A DNA stretch of 64,000 nucleotides from assembly GCA_029257805.1 (NCBI GenBank), contig JARIAR010000054.1, forward strand, positions 1-64,000, given 5' to 3'. The notes beneath the pieces were generated by a model. The model ran no database searches. It had not been told where the DNA came from and worked only from the letters and a program-made list of their open reading frames with translations. This document shows, piece after piece, positions 53,725 through 62,428 of this stretch (positions are counted from its first letter, which is position 1; every line of letters starts with the position of its first letter). The position numbers and the translations under genes were made by a program. This DNA is from Blautia sp. GTDB taxonomy: Bacteria; Bacillota; Clostridia; Lachnospirales; Lachnospiraceae.

Positions 53725-55294
53725 CTATATTATTTACAATAGACCATCCATGTCCATGTGGATGAATCTTCTGTTCTGCAACTGTAAGACCATCGCGGAC
53801 AAAATAAAGATGATCAATATTGCATAACCAAATCCATGGAATATCTCCTTCCTGTGTAACACCGGTTGTTCCATCCCACTGTGCTTTTTTCCAAAGTTCG
53901 TAGGAATCTTCCAGGCTATCACTTTCCAGAGCTTCGTCCATATATTTATCTACCGTTTCATTTGCATATGGTGAATATTCAGCAAGACCACTGTCTTTCA
54001 TAGTATGATAAATGTTATAAAGTTCCATCGGAGTATGGGCTCCCCATCCCCAGATAAGAGACTCTGACTGTGCACGGTCATATGCAACATCCCAGCCTAC
54101 ACCTTCCGTTTTTACAGAAATCCCCAGGTCTCTAAGCTGGTTTGCTGTATCTTCTGCAAGAGCCTGACGAACAGAATCACCATTGCCAAACATAATGGTT
54201 AATTCTGCTTTTTCTCCGTCTTTTTCACGGATACCATCTGTACCCTCTTTCCATCCGGCTTTATCCATTAACTCTTTTGCTGCCTCAAGATCATATTCTG
54301 TAACCGCCTCTTCGTTATACCATGGCATTTTGTCACATACGCTGTAAGCCACGGTTCCATATCCATTTAACACATTATCGATCATTTCTTCTCGATTAAT
54401 TGCAAGGTTAATGGCACGACGTACATTTACATCAGAAGTAAGTTTATTTCCATATACAACACCGTCTTTTTCTTCCGGTTCGATAACAGGAAGGTTAAAT
54501 CCGCGGTTATCTACTGTTTTTACGTTCATTAAATGATAGCCGTCAACTTCCTGATCACTATAGGAAGCTGCTGTATGCGCAACATCCACTTCTCCAGCCA
54601 TTGCCGCAGCAAGTGCTGCATCTTCTTCCATAAATAGAACTGTCAGTTTTTTAATTTTCGGCTCTTCTCCGTAATAATCCGGATTTGCCTCAAAAATAAC
54701 CTGCTGACCTTTATCCCACTGTTTCATAATATATCGTCCGGAGCCAATCGGATTCTGTCCATAATCTTTGTCATATGCATGCTCCGGAACAATTCCTACA
54801 ATTGCCATTGTATATGGCCAGATCGCATACGGTTCATTCATATGAAACTCTACTGTTGTATCATCTACTGCAACAGCTTCTTTCAACATTGTAAAATCAT
54901 TTACTGTGCTTTCATCACGGCACTTATTGTATGTAAATGCAACATCTTTAGCTGTAAGTGGCTCCCCGTCTGTAAATTTTACATCATCGCGGATTTTCAC
55001 TGTCCAGGTAAGCTTATCATCACTGATACTGTACTCTGTTGCCAAATCATTTTCGATTTCCAGATTTTTTGTTGTCTTTACCAAAGTACTCTGGATCAAT
55101 GGTTCGTGTACGTGCTCTCCTGCTCCCCATCCATATGCCGGATCAAATCCAGATTCCGGTTCTGATGTCGTAGGCATTGTTACTACAACAGATGCATCTT
55201 CCGCCTGTGCATTTACCTGAGAAACCGGGGCAACAATTAAAGATGCCGCCATAACAAAACTCCCAAGCAAACCTATGGTTTTTTTCAACTTCAT
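53705..55294 (-). CDS. ABC transporter substrate-binding protein (peptide/nickel family)
   Basis: A 529-residue SBP_bac_5 (cluster C) binding protein. A signal peptide covers residues 1-31 and ends NAQA-ED; there is no lipobox cysteine, which is unusual for a Gram-positive ABC binding protein. The core has LTWTVKIRDDVKFTDGEPL and GKLYGNK-like loops; the last 19 residues begin HPHGHGW (511-517), a His cluster. The family carries peptides or Ni(II) chelates, and NikA coordinates Ni with free His. The operon layout and the nickel demand of CODH/ACS favour a nickel role, but this is unproven. The start is ATG 55294 with GGAGG ten bases upstream. Confidence 0.88.
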   Translation of the reverse strand: MKLKKTIGLLGSFVMAASLIVAPVSQVNAQAEDASVVVTMPTTSEPESGFDPAYGWGAGEHVHEPLIQSTLVKTTKNLEIENDLATEYSISDDKLTWTVKIRDDVKFTDGEPLTAKDVAFTYNKCRDESTVNDFTMLKEAVAVDDTTVEFHMNEPYAIWPYTMAIVGIVPEHAYDKDYGQNPIGSGRYIMKQWDKGQQVIFEANPDYYGEEPKIKKLTVLFMEEDAALAAAMAGEVDVAHTAASYSDQEVDGYHLMNVKTVDNRGFNLPVIEPEEKDGVVYGNKLTSDVNVRRAINLAINREEMIDNVLNGYGTVAYSVCDKMPWYNEEAVTEYDLEAAKELMDKAGWKEGTDGIREKDGEKAELTIMFGNGDSVRQALAEDTANQLRDLGISVKTEGVGWDVAYDRAQSESLIWGWGAHTPMELYNIYHTMKDSGLAEYSPYANETVDKYMDEALESDSLEDSYELWKKAQWDGTTGVTQEGDIPWIWLCNIDHLYFVRDGLTVAEQKIHPHGHGWSIVNNIDEWEWE

Positions 55295-55327
55295 TTGCAA
55301 AGTTCCTCCTTTTCATCACTCTTCTTC

Positions 55328-55356
55328 ATTATAAAAACAAAATATCCCCTCCACAA
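55328..55356 (-). promoter_or_regulatory. Promoter of the ABC importer operon
   Basis: Minus strand -35 TTGTGG (55351-55356), 17-bp spacer, -10 TATAAT (55328-55333). It overlaps the upstream terminator hairpin. Confidence 0.6.
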
Positions 55357-55378
55357 GCCTGTGGGGGGGATATTTTAT
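55333..55378 (-). terminator. Hairpin between the phosphatase-like gene and the importer
   Basis: AAAATATCCCCTCCACA and TGTGGGGGGGATATTTT form a long stem with a 5-base loop (AGCCT), with TTTTGTTTTT after it on the minus strand. It ends the phosphatase-like gene but also covers the -35 of the importer promoter, so it may double as an operator. Confidence 0.75.
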
Positions 55379-55392
55379 AAGAATTCTGCATT

Positions 55393-56445
55393 TTAGAGCA
55401 GATATTTTTCTTTCAGGGCATCCTGTGTTTTTGGAGTAAGATAAAGTCCCTTTTTTAAAAAACCTTCTACAGAACCATAATTTTTTTCCAGTGCAGTAAA
55501 ACTTCTGTTAAGCCAATTTTCTTCTACCCGAAACAGCACGTCTGTATTTTCCATCTTTTGTTCTGATAGATCCGAACAGCTTTCCAAAAAACGGCACATA
55601 TACTGTTTTTCTTTTTCCAGATAAAGATTTGTCTTTTTATAGTCTTCCCGTATAATCTCACAAGAAACTCCAAGAGCACCAAGTAAAAGAGCGGTGGCAA
55701 TGCCTGTTCGATCTTTTCCTTTACCGCCATGCCAGAGCACTGCTCCGTTTTCATGGTGAAGAAGTACATCTATAAATCGAGCATATTGCTTTACGGAATA
55801 TTCATCATTAAGAATATTTTCATATATTCTTTCCATGAATTCACAGGGATTTTTCTGCTCCTTTAAAAATTTCCAATCCATTTCAGATGTATGGGTAATC
55901 CCTATCTTATCTTCATCCAATATCGGGATATGATAATATTCCACCCCTGCCAAAACTGTATCCGGACGTTCTTTTATCTCTGCATTGGTTCGAAAATCAA
56001 TTACTTTTTTTAAACGATACTCATCCCGGAGAATCCTTTGGTCAGCAAGAGAAAGATGATACAAATCTCCACTCCTTAAAAGTTTTCTTGGCAGAATATG
56101 GCGTCCGTCCATTGTCATCACCGCGCCTAAATCCCTTGTATTTACAAGACTTTGAAGAGGCAAACGGCCGCCTTTTGGGAATCCCACTGCCATATCCGGG
56201 TTAAGCACTTTTAAAAGCCGGATACAATCCTGAACTTCCCGTTCTGTCATATCAAATTTATAGCGTTTCCTTCTCCTCGTTACAACAACAAGATAATTCG
56301 AACTCAGCTGACGTTCTTGTACACCATCCATTCCCTCTCGCCTCATATAAGCCCAAAGTATGTCTTTGCACGGAAGGTTGTTCACCATCATGTGTTTTGT
56401 AAATATCAGGTATCCGTCTTCAATCCGTATTTTTCCATATCTCAT
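55393..56445 (-). CDS. Tyrosine-phosphatase-like protein lacking the catalytic Cys
   Basis: A 350-residue protein. Residues 1-90 look like a small beta-rich (PH-like) domain. Residues 97-290 match the Y_phosphatase3 family: NTRDLGAVMTMDGRHILPRK, RSGDLYHLS, KVIDFRTNAEIKERPD and the P-loop region. The active loop should read H-C-x-x-G-K-D-R-T-G but here is HGGKGKDRTG: Gly240 (codon GGC, 55726-55728) replaces the nucleophilic Cys. Asp245 and Arg246 remain. It is probably a phosphate-binding pseudophosphatase or has another use. It is a single gene between the flavodiiron gene and the ABC importer. Confidence 0.85.
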   Translation of the reverse strand: MRYGKIRIEDGYLIFTKHMMVNNLPCKDILWAYMRREGMDGVQERQLSSNYLVVVTRRRKRYKFDMTEREVQDCIRLLKVLNPDMAVGFPKGGRLPLQSLVNTRDLGAVMTMDGRHILPRKLLRSGDLYHLSLADQRILRDEYRLKKVIDFRTNAEIKERPDTVLAGVEYYHIPILDEDKIGITHTSEMDWKFLKEQKNPCEFMERIYENILNDEYSVKQYARFIDVLLHHENGAVLWHGGKGKDRTGIATALLLGALGVSCEIIREDYKKTNLYLEKEKQYMCRFLESCSDLSEQKMENTDVLFRVEENWLNRSFTALEKNYGSVEGFLKKGLYLTPKTQDALKEKYLL

Positions 56446-56528
56446 ATGGCTTCCTCCTGCTTGTAAATACTTGCTGTTCCTGCAATTTTATAATGATGGA
56501 ATGGATTTTCTTTTTTGCACATTTTTTA

Positions 56529-59057
56529 TTATGCAAACAGTTCCTGGAATGTCTTTTTTGCCTCTACTGCCTCTGTAACTTTTGCCATTTTAGAGGTATC
56601 ACCAATAAGAATAACTCCGCAAAGCCGATTGTTAGCAAAATAATATTTTTCATATTGATTTCTTGCTGCATCTTTAAATTCTACTGTACGATATTTTTTA
56701 TTTGCATCTTTTCCATTATCACCAATCGCATAAAGTGATGTATTCATTCCATGCAGGGAAAGTCCTGCAGAAACTGTGGTATATTCCACTTTTTCGCCTG
56801 CTGCATTTGCACCCGCTGCTTTCCCCTGTTCTAATGCCTGAGGCCAGATTGCATAGTTGATTCCCTCATACTCTGCACAATCTCCGCAGGCATAAATGCC
56901 ATCCACATTTGTTTCCATATTTGCATTTACAAGAATACCTCTGTTAACCTCTACTCCTGCTGCCTGTGCCAGAGCTGTATTAGCCCTTACTCCCGCAGAA
57001 ACAATTACCAGTTCCGCAGGAAATACAGTTCCATCAGAAAGAACTACTCCTGCCGCCTCTTTTTCACCGGTAATCTCTGAAATCTGTACACCTGTATGAA
57101 TAGATATTCCATTATTTTCACTTATCTGCATCAGCATTTCACTTGCCGGCATATCCAGCTGACGTCCCATGATCTGAGGTGCAAGCTCCAGAACCGTCAC
57201 TTCTTTATGAAGTTTCTTTAATTCCCAAGCAGCTTCAAGTCCAAGAACACCGCCTCCAATTACAACAACATGTTCCACACGATCCATTCGCTTTTCTATT
57301 TTTTCAATATCAGACATACGGCGGATTGCAATGACTCCTTCTTTTTCCCAACCTGGAATAGGCGGTACAAAGCACTCTGAGCCAAGCGCATAAATTAATT
57401 TTGTATATTGCAGTTTTGTTCCATCAGAAAGCTCTACTTCTTTTTCTGCATTGTGGATTGCGGTTACCTCTCGTCCAAGAAGCTGATAAATCTTATTTTC
57501 TTCATACCAGGAGGCATTTTCTACTGCTATTTCATCTGCCCGAAGACCGGCTGCCAGAGATTTTGTCAACATTGGACGATTATAAGTAATATATGGTTCA
57601 TTTGAAACCATTACAATAGAACCTGTAAGATCCCGTTCTCGAATTGCTTTTGCAGCGCTTAATCCTGCCGCTCCATTTCCAAGGATAACATAAAACTCTT
57701 TTGAATCTTTGCGGAAAGAAGTTGCCTCTTCTTCATAAGGAACAAAATTCTCCCTTCCAACTCCGCATACCGGACATATATCCAGAGAGGAATCAAAGAT
57801 TTCTCCGCATACAAGACATTTTACAAGTGTGCGAGGCCCTTTTGCTTTTTTCGGATTTTCTTTTTCCTGCAGAATGCATCCAAAATTATATCCATATTCA
57901 TATGCATCCAGAAGCTGTACTTCACTTGGTTTAAAACGTACTTTAAATCCGTCCACCACTTTCATTTTAAGCTGTTTCAAGCGTTCCAGAATATGCGGCA
58001 CTCCTTCTCCGCTCCATCCGTAACTTCCAAAAGCACTTGCAAGCTTTCCTCCATGTGTCCCCGCAAAAATAGAGGTAGTCAAATCCCAGATTGGACGCAA
58101 TGCCTCCCCGACAATCGTTGGAGTTCCAAAAAGAATTCCGTCTGCAAACCCAATCTCTTCCAGTACTTTTCCCTGATCTGCTTCCACCATATCGTAACAG
58201 CGAACGTCTACTTCTCCGCTATCCTCTATCCCTTTTGCAATCTTTTCTGCAAGCTGTGCTGTGTATCCATATGCACTTACATAAGGAATGATAACCGTTT
58301 TTCTTGGATTTGGATTTACAACAGTGCACCACTCTTCATAAATATCATACATCTCACGAATCTTTTCATCCAATACAGGTCCATGGCCTGGACAGATCAT
58401 AGAAACATCTAAATCCCGTACACGTGCCAGAGCTTTTTTCATATACGGTTTAAACGGTCCGATAATACAATCAAAATAATATTTCGTAGCTTTCATATAA
58501 TCTTCCCGATTTGTTACTTTACTTACTAAAACATCAGGAAAAGCATAATGAGAACCAAAAGAATCACAAGTCACAAGAACTTTTTCTTCTTCTATATACG
58601 TATACATGGTATCCGGCCAATGAAGATTTGGTACGATCATGAAACGAAGAGTTTTCCCTCCGATTTCCATTTCCTGATTATCCTTTACCGCAATGGCACA
58701 GAAATCTCTATTCACAATCTCTTTTAAGAATCCAATGGCACAACCTGTTGCAATTACTTTCATCTGCGGACTGTAATCTAAAAGCATTTCAATGCTTCCG
58801 GCATGATCCGGCTCCGTGTGACTTACTACAAGATAGTCAATACTTGTTACATCTATGATTTCTTTTAATTTATCAAGATATTCCTCAAAACATCTTCCTT
58901 TTGCCGTCTCAAAAAGTACAGTCTTATCTCCGGCTTTCCATACATATGAATTGTATGTTGTACCGAACTCTGTATACATTATAATATCAAAAACTCTAAG
59001 GGTATCATCTACGATTCCCGCCCAGTAAAAACCATCTTTTAATTCCAGTGTTTTCAT
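56529..59057 (-). CDS. Four-domain flavodiiron protein (class F type) with rubredoxin and NAD(P)H reductase
   Basis: An 842-residue fusion that reduces O2 (to water) and/or NO with NAD(P)H in one chain. Residues 1-245 are a metallo-beta-lactamase domain with diiron ligands H80, E82, D84, H146, D165 and H225 (HTEPDHAGS, NLHWPD, CDSFGSH, CPGHG). Residues 254-400 are a flavodoxin domain. A rubredoxin domain has C414, C417, C428 and C431. Residues 455-842 are a FAD/NAD(P) rubredoxin reductase with GNGAAGLSAA and VVIGGGVLGLEAAW. The order matches class F flavodiiron proteins of Clostridia. It protects oxygen-sensitive enzymes such as CODH/ACS. The start at 59057 follows a short leader. Confidence 0.95.
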   Translation of the reverse strand: MKTLELKDGFYWAGIVDDTLRVFDIIMYTEFGTTYNSYVWKAGDKTVLFETAKGRCFEEYLDKLKEIIDVTSIDYLVVSHTEPDHAGSIEMLLDYSPQMKVIATGCAIGFLKEIVNRDFCAIAVKDNQEMEIGGKTLRFMIVPNLHWPDTMYTYIEEEKVLVTCDSFGSHYAFPDVLVSKVTNREDYMKATKYYFDCIIGPFKPYMKKALARVRDLDVSMICPGHGPVLDEKIREMYDIYEEWCTVVNPNPRKTVIIPYVSAYGYTAQLAEKIAKGIEDSGEVDVRCYDMVEADQGKVLEEIGFADGILFGTPTIVGEALRPIWDLTTSIFAGTHGGKLASAFGSYGWSGEGVPHILERLKQLKMKVVDGFKVRFKPSEVQLLDAYEYGYNFGCILQEKENPKKAKGPRTLVKCLVCGEIFDSSLDICPVCGVGRENFVPYEEEATSFRKDSKEFYVILGNGAAGLSAAKAIRERDLTGSIVMVSNEPYITYNRPMLTKSLAAGLRADEIAVENASWYEENKIYQLLGREVTAIHNAEKEVELSDGTKLQYTKLIYALGSECFVPPIPGWEKEGVIAIRRMSDIEKIEKRMDRVEHVVVIGGGVLGLEAAWELKKLHKEVTVLELAPQIMGRQLDMPASEMLMQISENNGISIHTGVQISEITGEKEAAGVVLSDGTVFPAELVIVSAGVRANTALAQAAGVEVNRGILVNANMETNVDGIYACGDCAEYEGINYAIWPQALEQGKAAGANAAGEKVEYTTVSAGLSLHGMNTSLYAIGDNGKDANKKYRTVEFKDAARNQYEKYYFANNRLCGVILIGDTSKMAKVTEAVEAKKTFQELFA

Positions 59058-59117
59058 TGTTTTCCCTCACTTTCTACCGGAACTTCTGTTGTGATCATTC
59101 CGTTTTCTCTCTTTTAT

Positions 59118-59474
59118 TTATATACCAAGTTTCTCTTTCCATAATTCTTCCTTAAATCCCGGAAGAGCAAAATCCTCTCCTATCAGAAGGGGTCTTTTTA
59201 CTAACATCCCATCTGTTGCAAGAAGGGCTGTTTTTTCCTCATCTGTCATATCTGCCAGCTTATCTTTTAAACCAAGTTCTTTATACTTCATTCCACTCGT
59301 ATTAAAAAACCGTTTCATAGGAAGTCCGCTTTTTTTAATCCATACATTCAGTTCTTCCTGTGTAGGATTATCTTCCACAATATGGCGATCCTGAAACTCA
59401 ACTCCGTTATCCACAAGCCATTTTTTGGCTTTCTGGCAAGTTGTGCATTTCGGATATTCTATAAACAGTACCAT
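59118..59474 (-). CDS. ArsC/Spx family thioredoxin-fold protein
   Basis: A 118-residue protein with the N-terminal redox motif CTTC (residues 9-12 of IEYPKCTTCQKAKKW), then SGLPMKRFFNTSGMKYKELGL and the C-terminal VKRPLLIGEDFALPGFKEE, all typical of the ArsC/Spx/YffB fold. It may be an Spx-like regulator or an orphan reductase; true arsenate reductase is less likely because the catalytic Arg set is not clear. The ATG at 59474 follows AAGGAGG. It lies between an M18 peptidase and the flavodiiron gene, consistent with a redox-stress block. Confidence 0.88.
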   Translation of the reverse strand: MVLFIEYPKCTTCQKAKKWLVDNGVEFQDRHIVEDNPTQEELNVWIKKSGLPMKRFFNTSGMKYKELGLKDKLADMTDEEKTALLATDGMLVKRPLLIGEDFALPGFKEELWKEKLGI

Positions 59475-59489
59475 AAACAATTCCTCCTT

Positions 59490-60767
59490 CTATTCAAAAA
59501 ATACTTGCGCGGCTTTTATAAGCGCGTCGGTGTCTTTTACACCAGATGTTTCAAAACTAGAGTGCATTGCAAACTGAGCAAGTCCGATATCAACTGCTCT
59601 TACAGAAACCTGTGTACCGGAAATATTCCCCAAAGTAGAACCTCCCGCCATATCAGAACGATTTACAAACGTCTGATACGAAACTTCTGATTTTCTGCAT
59701 ATTTCTTTAAATTGTGCAGCTGAAACTGCATCCGTACAATACTTTTGATTGGCATTGTATTTTATTACGATTCCTCCATTTACAACAGGTCTGTTCACGG
59801 GATCTGTTGTATCTGTAAAATTCGGATGAAGTCCATGAGCATTGTCCGCAGAAATCATAAAACTATCTGCCAACGTCATTAAATACTCTTCATAATCTCT
59901 TCCGAGACCCATATTGATTCGAAGAAGAGTATCTTTTAAGAAAGAGGCAGCCGCACCCTGACGAGTGGTACTTCCCACTTCTTCATTATCCAGAACGCAA
60001 TGAACTGCTATGGAATTTTTTCGTGTTCCATTTAAAAAGCCCTTCATGGAACAAAAAGCACACTGCAGATCATCAAGCCGCGGAGCAGAAACAAACTCCT
60101 CTTCCTCTCCCCATATACTGCCCGGCATTCTGTTATATAAAAACAGATCATGACTTAAAATATCTTCTTTGGATACCCCTGCCTCTTTTGCCATCATTTC
60201 CATAAAATCTGCATCTTTTCCGCCATAAAGAGGAAGCATATCCTTCTGAGCATTATATTTGTATCCATCGTTGATTTCTCTGTTCATATGAATGGCAAGG
60301 TTCGGAATCAAAAGCGTATCCCTGTCAATACAAACAAGTTTTTCTTTAATTGTTCCATCTTCTCGTACCATCATACGTCCTGCAACAGACAATGGTCTGT
60401 CCAGCCAGGAAGACATGATCATTCCGCCATATTTTTCTACATTTAATTTTACATACGCATTTTCCGTATGTATTTCCGGATTTTCCTTTATTTTAAAAGA
60501 AGGAGAATCGCTATGACTAGCCATAATATGAAATTTCCATACATCTTCCTGCGGAATAGAAAACGCGATTAAAGCAGAATGGTTTCTCATAACAAAATAA
60601 TTTCCACCCTTTTTTAAATCCCATTTTTTATCCTCATAAAGTTCCGTAAAACCATGCTGTTGAAAAATGCAACGCATCTCTTCTGCTGCCTGAAAAGCAG
60701 TCGGGCTTTTCTTTATAAATTCCACTAATTCTTTTGCTGTATCTGTACTCATATTATACCATACCAA
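59490..60767 (-). CDS. M18 family aminopeptidase
   Basis: A 425-residue dodecameric-type metallo-aminopeptidase that removes N-terminal acidic or other residues from peptides. Metal ligands appear in MASHSDSPSF (His, Asp), LDNEEVGSTTRQGAAASF (Glu pair), SADNAHGLHPNF (Asp, His) and near the C-terminal AMHSSFETSGVKD (His). The length fits bacterial ApeB-like enzymes. The start at 60767 has AAAGGA six bases upstream; ATG 60752 (MSTDTAKE) looks more like family N-termini but lacks a ribosome site. Cytoplasmic. Confidence 0.94.
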   Translation of the reverse strand: MVWYNMSTDTAKELVEFIKKSPTAFQAAEEMRCIFQQHGFTELYEDKKWDLKKGGNYFVMRNHSALIAFSIPQEDVWKFHIMASHSDSPSFKIKENPEIHTENAYVKLNVEKYGGMIMSSWLDRPLSVAGRMMVREDGTIKEKLVCIDRDTLLIPNLAIHMNREINDGYKYNAQKDMLPLYGGKDADFMEMMAKEAGVSKEDILSHDLFLYNRMPGSIWGEEEEFVSAPRLDDLQCAFCSMKGFLNGTRKNSIAVHCVLDNEEVGSTTRQGAAASFLKDTLLRINMGLGRDYEEYLMTLADSFMISADNAHGLHPNFTDTTDPVNRPVVNGGIVIKYNANQKYCTDAVSAAQFKEICRKSEVSYQTFVNRSDMAGGSTLGNISGTQVSVRAVDIGLAQFAMHSSFETSGVKDTDALIKAAQVFFE

Positions 60768-60792
60768 TTCCTTTCTTTCTATTATTATCTAT

Positions 60793-60830
60793 AAAAAAGG
60801 GAAGCTTGATAAATATCCAGCCTCCCCCAT
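60793..60830 (-). terminator. Terminator after the cupin gene
   Basis: Minus strand GGGAGGCTGGAT, a short loop and ATCAAGCTTCCC, followed by TTTTTT, right after the cupin stop. Confidence 0.8.
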
Positions 60831-60833
60831 TCA

Positions 60834-61160
60834 TCAATCAAGAATAATAAGCGCCATAAAAATCAGATCTGTTGATCCTGTATTTGCAAGGCCATGCCCT
60901 TTCCCATCAGGAGTAAATGTGATGTCCCCTGCCTGTACAGGACGATATTCTCCATTGTCATTGTATTCCCCTTGGCCGGAAATAATATAATATGTCTCGC
61001 TTTCTCCATGGTGTTCATGATATCCCAGTGAACATCCCGGTTCCAAAGTAACCTCTGCGTAAAGTCCGCATTTCCCATTTAACTGCGGTGCTTCCAGGAT
61101 TTCTTTAATGATAACATGGCCATTTCCTTCACACATATGCTCAATTCTGCTAATCTTCAT
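60834..61160 (-). CDS. Cupin domain protein
   Basis: A 108-residue single-cupin protein. Motif 1 is GYHEHHGESETYYIISGQGE (two His-x-His type metal ligands and Glu), and motif 2 is FTPDGKGHGLANTG with a His. It likely binds a divalent metal. The family includes small isomerases and sugar- or oxalate-binding proteins, and the substrate is unknown. It is a single gene between an HPr-like gene and the M18 peptidase. Ribosome site AAAAGAGGAT. Confidence 0.9.
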   Translation of the reverse strand: MKISRIEHMCEGNGHVIIKEILEAPQLNGKCGLYAEVTLEPGCSLGYHEHHGESETYYIISGQGEYNDNGEYRPVQAGDITFTPDGKGHGLANTGSTDLIFMALIILD

Positions 61161-61265
61161 AAATATATCCTCTTTTCTGAAATATTTCCGGATACCCGTC
61201 TGTTTTGCAATTCTATCTTTTCATAGTTTTCTCATTCTGTCAATAAAATCCATAAAATTTTCAAA

Positions 61266-61338
61266 AAATAAAAGACAAATATTTCCGCATGCACTTATAC
61301 GCTTTAAGTGCATGACTTTCGCAGAAATATCTGTCTTT
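61266..61338. terminator. Long nested hairpin after the HPr-like gene
   Basis: Outer arms AAAAGACA and TGTCTTTTTT, middle arms ATATTTC and GAAATAT, and an inner stem GCACTTA-TAAGTGC form a rod of about 70 bases with small bulges. T-runs lie on both sides, so it can end transcription both ways. Confidence 0.7.
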
Positions 61339-61339
61339 T

Positions 61340-61564
61340 TTATGCTACTGCAAATTTTTTAAGTGTCTGGTCAAACTCTTTATCTTCACCATGGCAATGC
61401 ACTGTAAGTATGCGTGTTAAATCCATGCTGAAAATCCCTAAAATTGATTTTGCATCAACTAATACTCTATTATAAGAAATATCAATATCAAAATCACATT
61501 TACTGGCCGCTTTTACAAACTCTTTCACATCCTCGGGTGCGTTTAATTTAATTTTCTGAGACAT
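61340..61564 (-). CDS. HPr-like protein lacking the phosphorylated His
   Basis: A 74-residue protein with the HPr fold pattern. The regulatory Ser region is kept: KSILGIFSMDL with Ser40 in the place of HPr Ser46. The active-site loop GLHARPA is missing: the sequence goes straight from LNAPED into VKEFVKAASK, so the His that takes phosphate from PEP is absent. This resembles Crh-like or degenerate HPr proteins, which can act only as Ser-phosphorylated regulators if at all. It has its own promoter and terminator. The start at 61564 follows AAAGGATGA. Confidence 0.88.
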   Translation of the reverse strand: MSQKIKLNAPEDVKEFVKAASKCDFDIDISYNRVLVDAKSILGIFSMDLTRILTVHCHGEDKEFDQTLKKFAVA

Positions 61565-61608
61565 ATATACTCATCCTTTCTATTATACACTTTCCTTGGA
61601 TTCTTTCT

Positions 61609-61637
61609 ATTATGTCTCATATTGCTATATTTGTCAA
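61609..61637 (-). promoter_or_regulatory. Promoter of the HPr-like gene
   Basis: Minus strand -35 TTGACA (61632-61637), 17-bp spacer, -10 CATAAT (61609-61614). Confidence 0.75.
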
Positions 61638-61692
61638 CAAAATTCTTATTTTTTCTTTTTCAATCCTTTTCTTGTTTTTTTTAACTAAAAGG

Positions 61693-62352
61693 TCATTCTG
61701 TTTCTTCCATTTGCAATTTCGGCAAATTCCAACGGTAATGAGCAGCAAGATAACGAATAACGATCACTACAGCAGAAGCTACGATCATTGCCTGTACTGC
61801 TCCAAATAACCGATGCATATAAACACAGACCAGCGCACCTACAATAGATGCACACGCATAAATATGCCGTACAAAAATATACGGAGGAACACCTGCCATC
61901 ATATCTCTTAAAAGACCGCCCCCCACTCCTGTGATCGTCCCCAGAAATACAAGAAGAAATGTATGATCAATATATCCCTGCTTTATTCCTGTATTTACGC
62001 CTACTACGGTAAAAATGCCAAGTCCCACGGAATCCATTACCAGCATAATCTTATCATAGTGCGCACGAAATTCTCCCTGGAGCAGTCCCTTTTTACAATG
62101 CAGTACCAAAAACACAATACAGGAAGTGATGGTTGCCACAATGGCATAAATCGCATGTTGAAATACACTGGGAGGAATAATTCCCAACACAATATCCCGG
62201 ATCATCCCCCCGCCAACAGAAGTCACTACACCCAGAACACTAATCCCAAATATATCCATTTTTCTTCCCACTCCAACCATTGCTCCTGACGCAGCAAACG
62301 CCACTGTTCCTACCATTTCCATAGCAAAAGTAATTACGCTTTGATAGTCCAT
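61693..62352 (-). CDS. TRIC family cation channel (UPF0126)
   Basis: A 219-residue membrane protein with seven predicted segments and an internal duplication: AASGAMVGVGRKMDIFGISVLG with SVGGGMIRDIVLG in the first half and TVVGVNTGIKQ with TGVGGGLLRDMMAG in the second. The twin GGG-x-x-RD motifs are the hallmark of UPF0126/TRIC trimeric cation channels. It may conduct K+ or another cation. It is a single gene divergent from the MATE transporter. Confidence 0.93.
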   Translation of the reverse strand: MDYQSVITFAMEMVGTVAFAASGAMVGVGRKMDIFGISVLGVVTSVGGGMIRDIVLGIIPPSVFQHAIYAIVATITSCIVFLVLHCKKGLLQGEFRAHYDKIMLVMDSVGLGIFTVVGVNTGIKQGYIDHTFLLVFLGTITGVGGGLLRDMMAGVPPYIFVRHIYACASIVGALVCVYMHRLFGAVQAMIVASAVVIVIRYLAAHYRWNLPKLQMEETE

Positions 62353-62428
62353 CTCCCAGTCTCCTTAAAGCCTCTTTTTGTTTTTATTATTATAACAAAA
62401 AACAATGTATTTGAAAATGTTTTTTCCA

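Noticed and set aside
59118..59474. True arsenate reductase
   Set aside because: Only the CxxC redox motif and the fold are clear, and no ars genes are nearby; called ArsC/Spx family instead.
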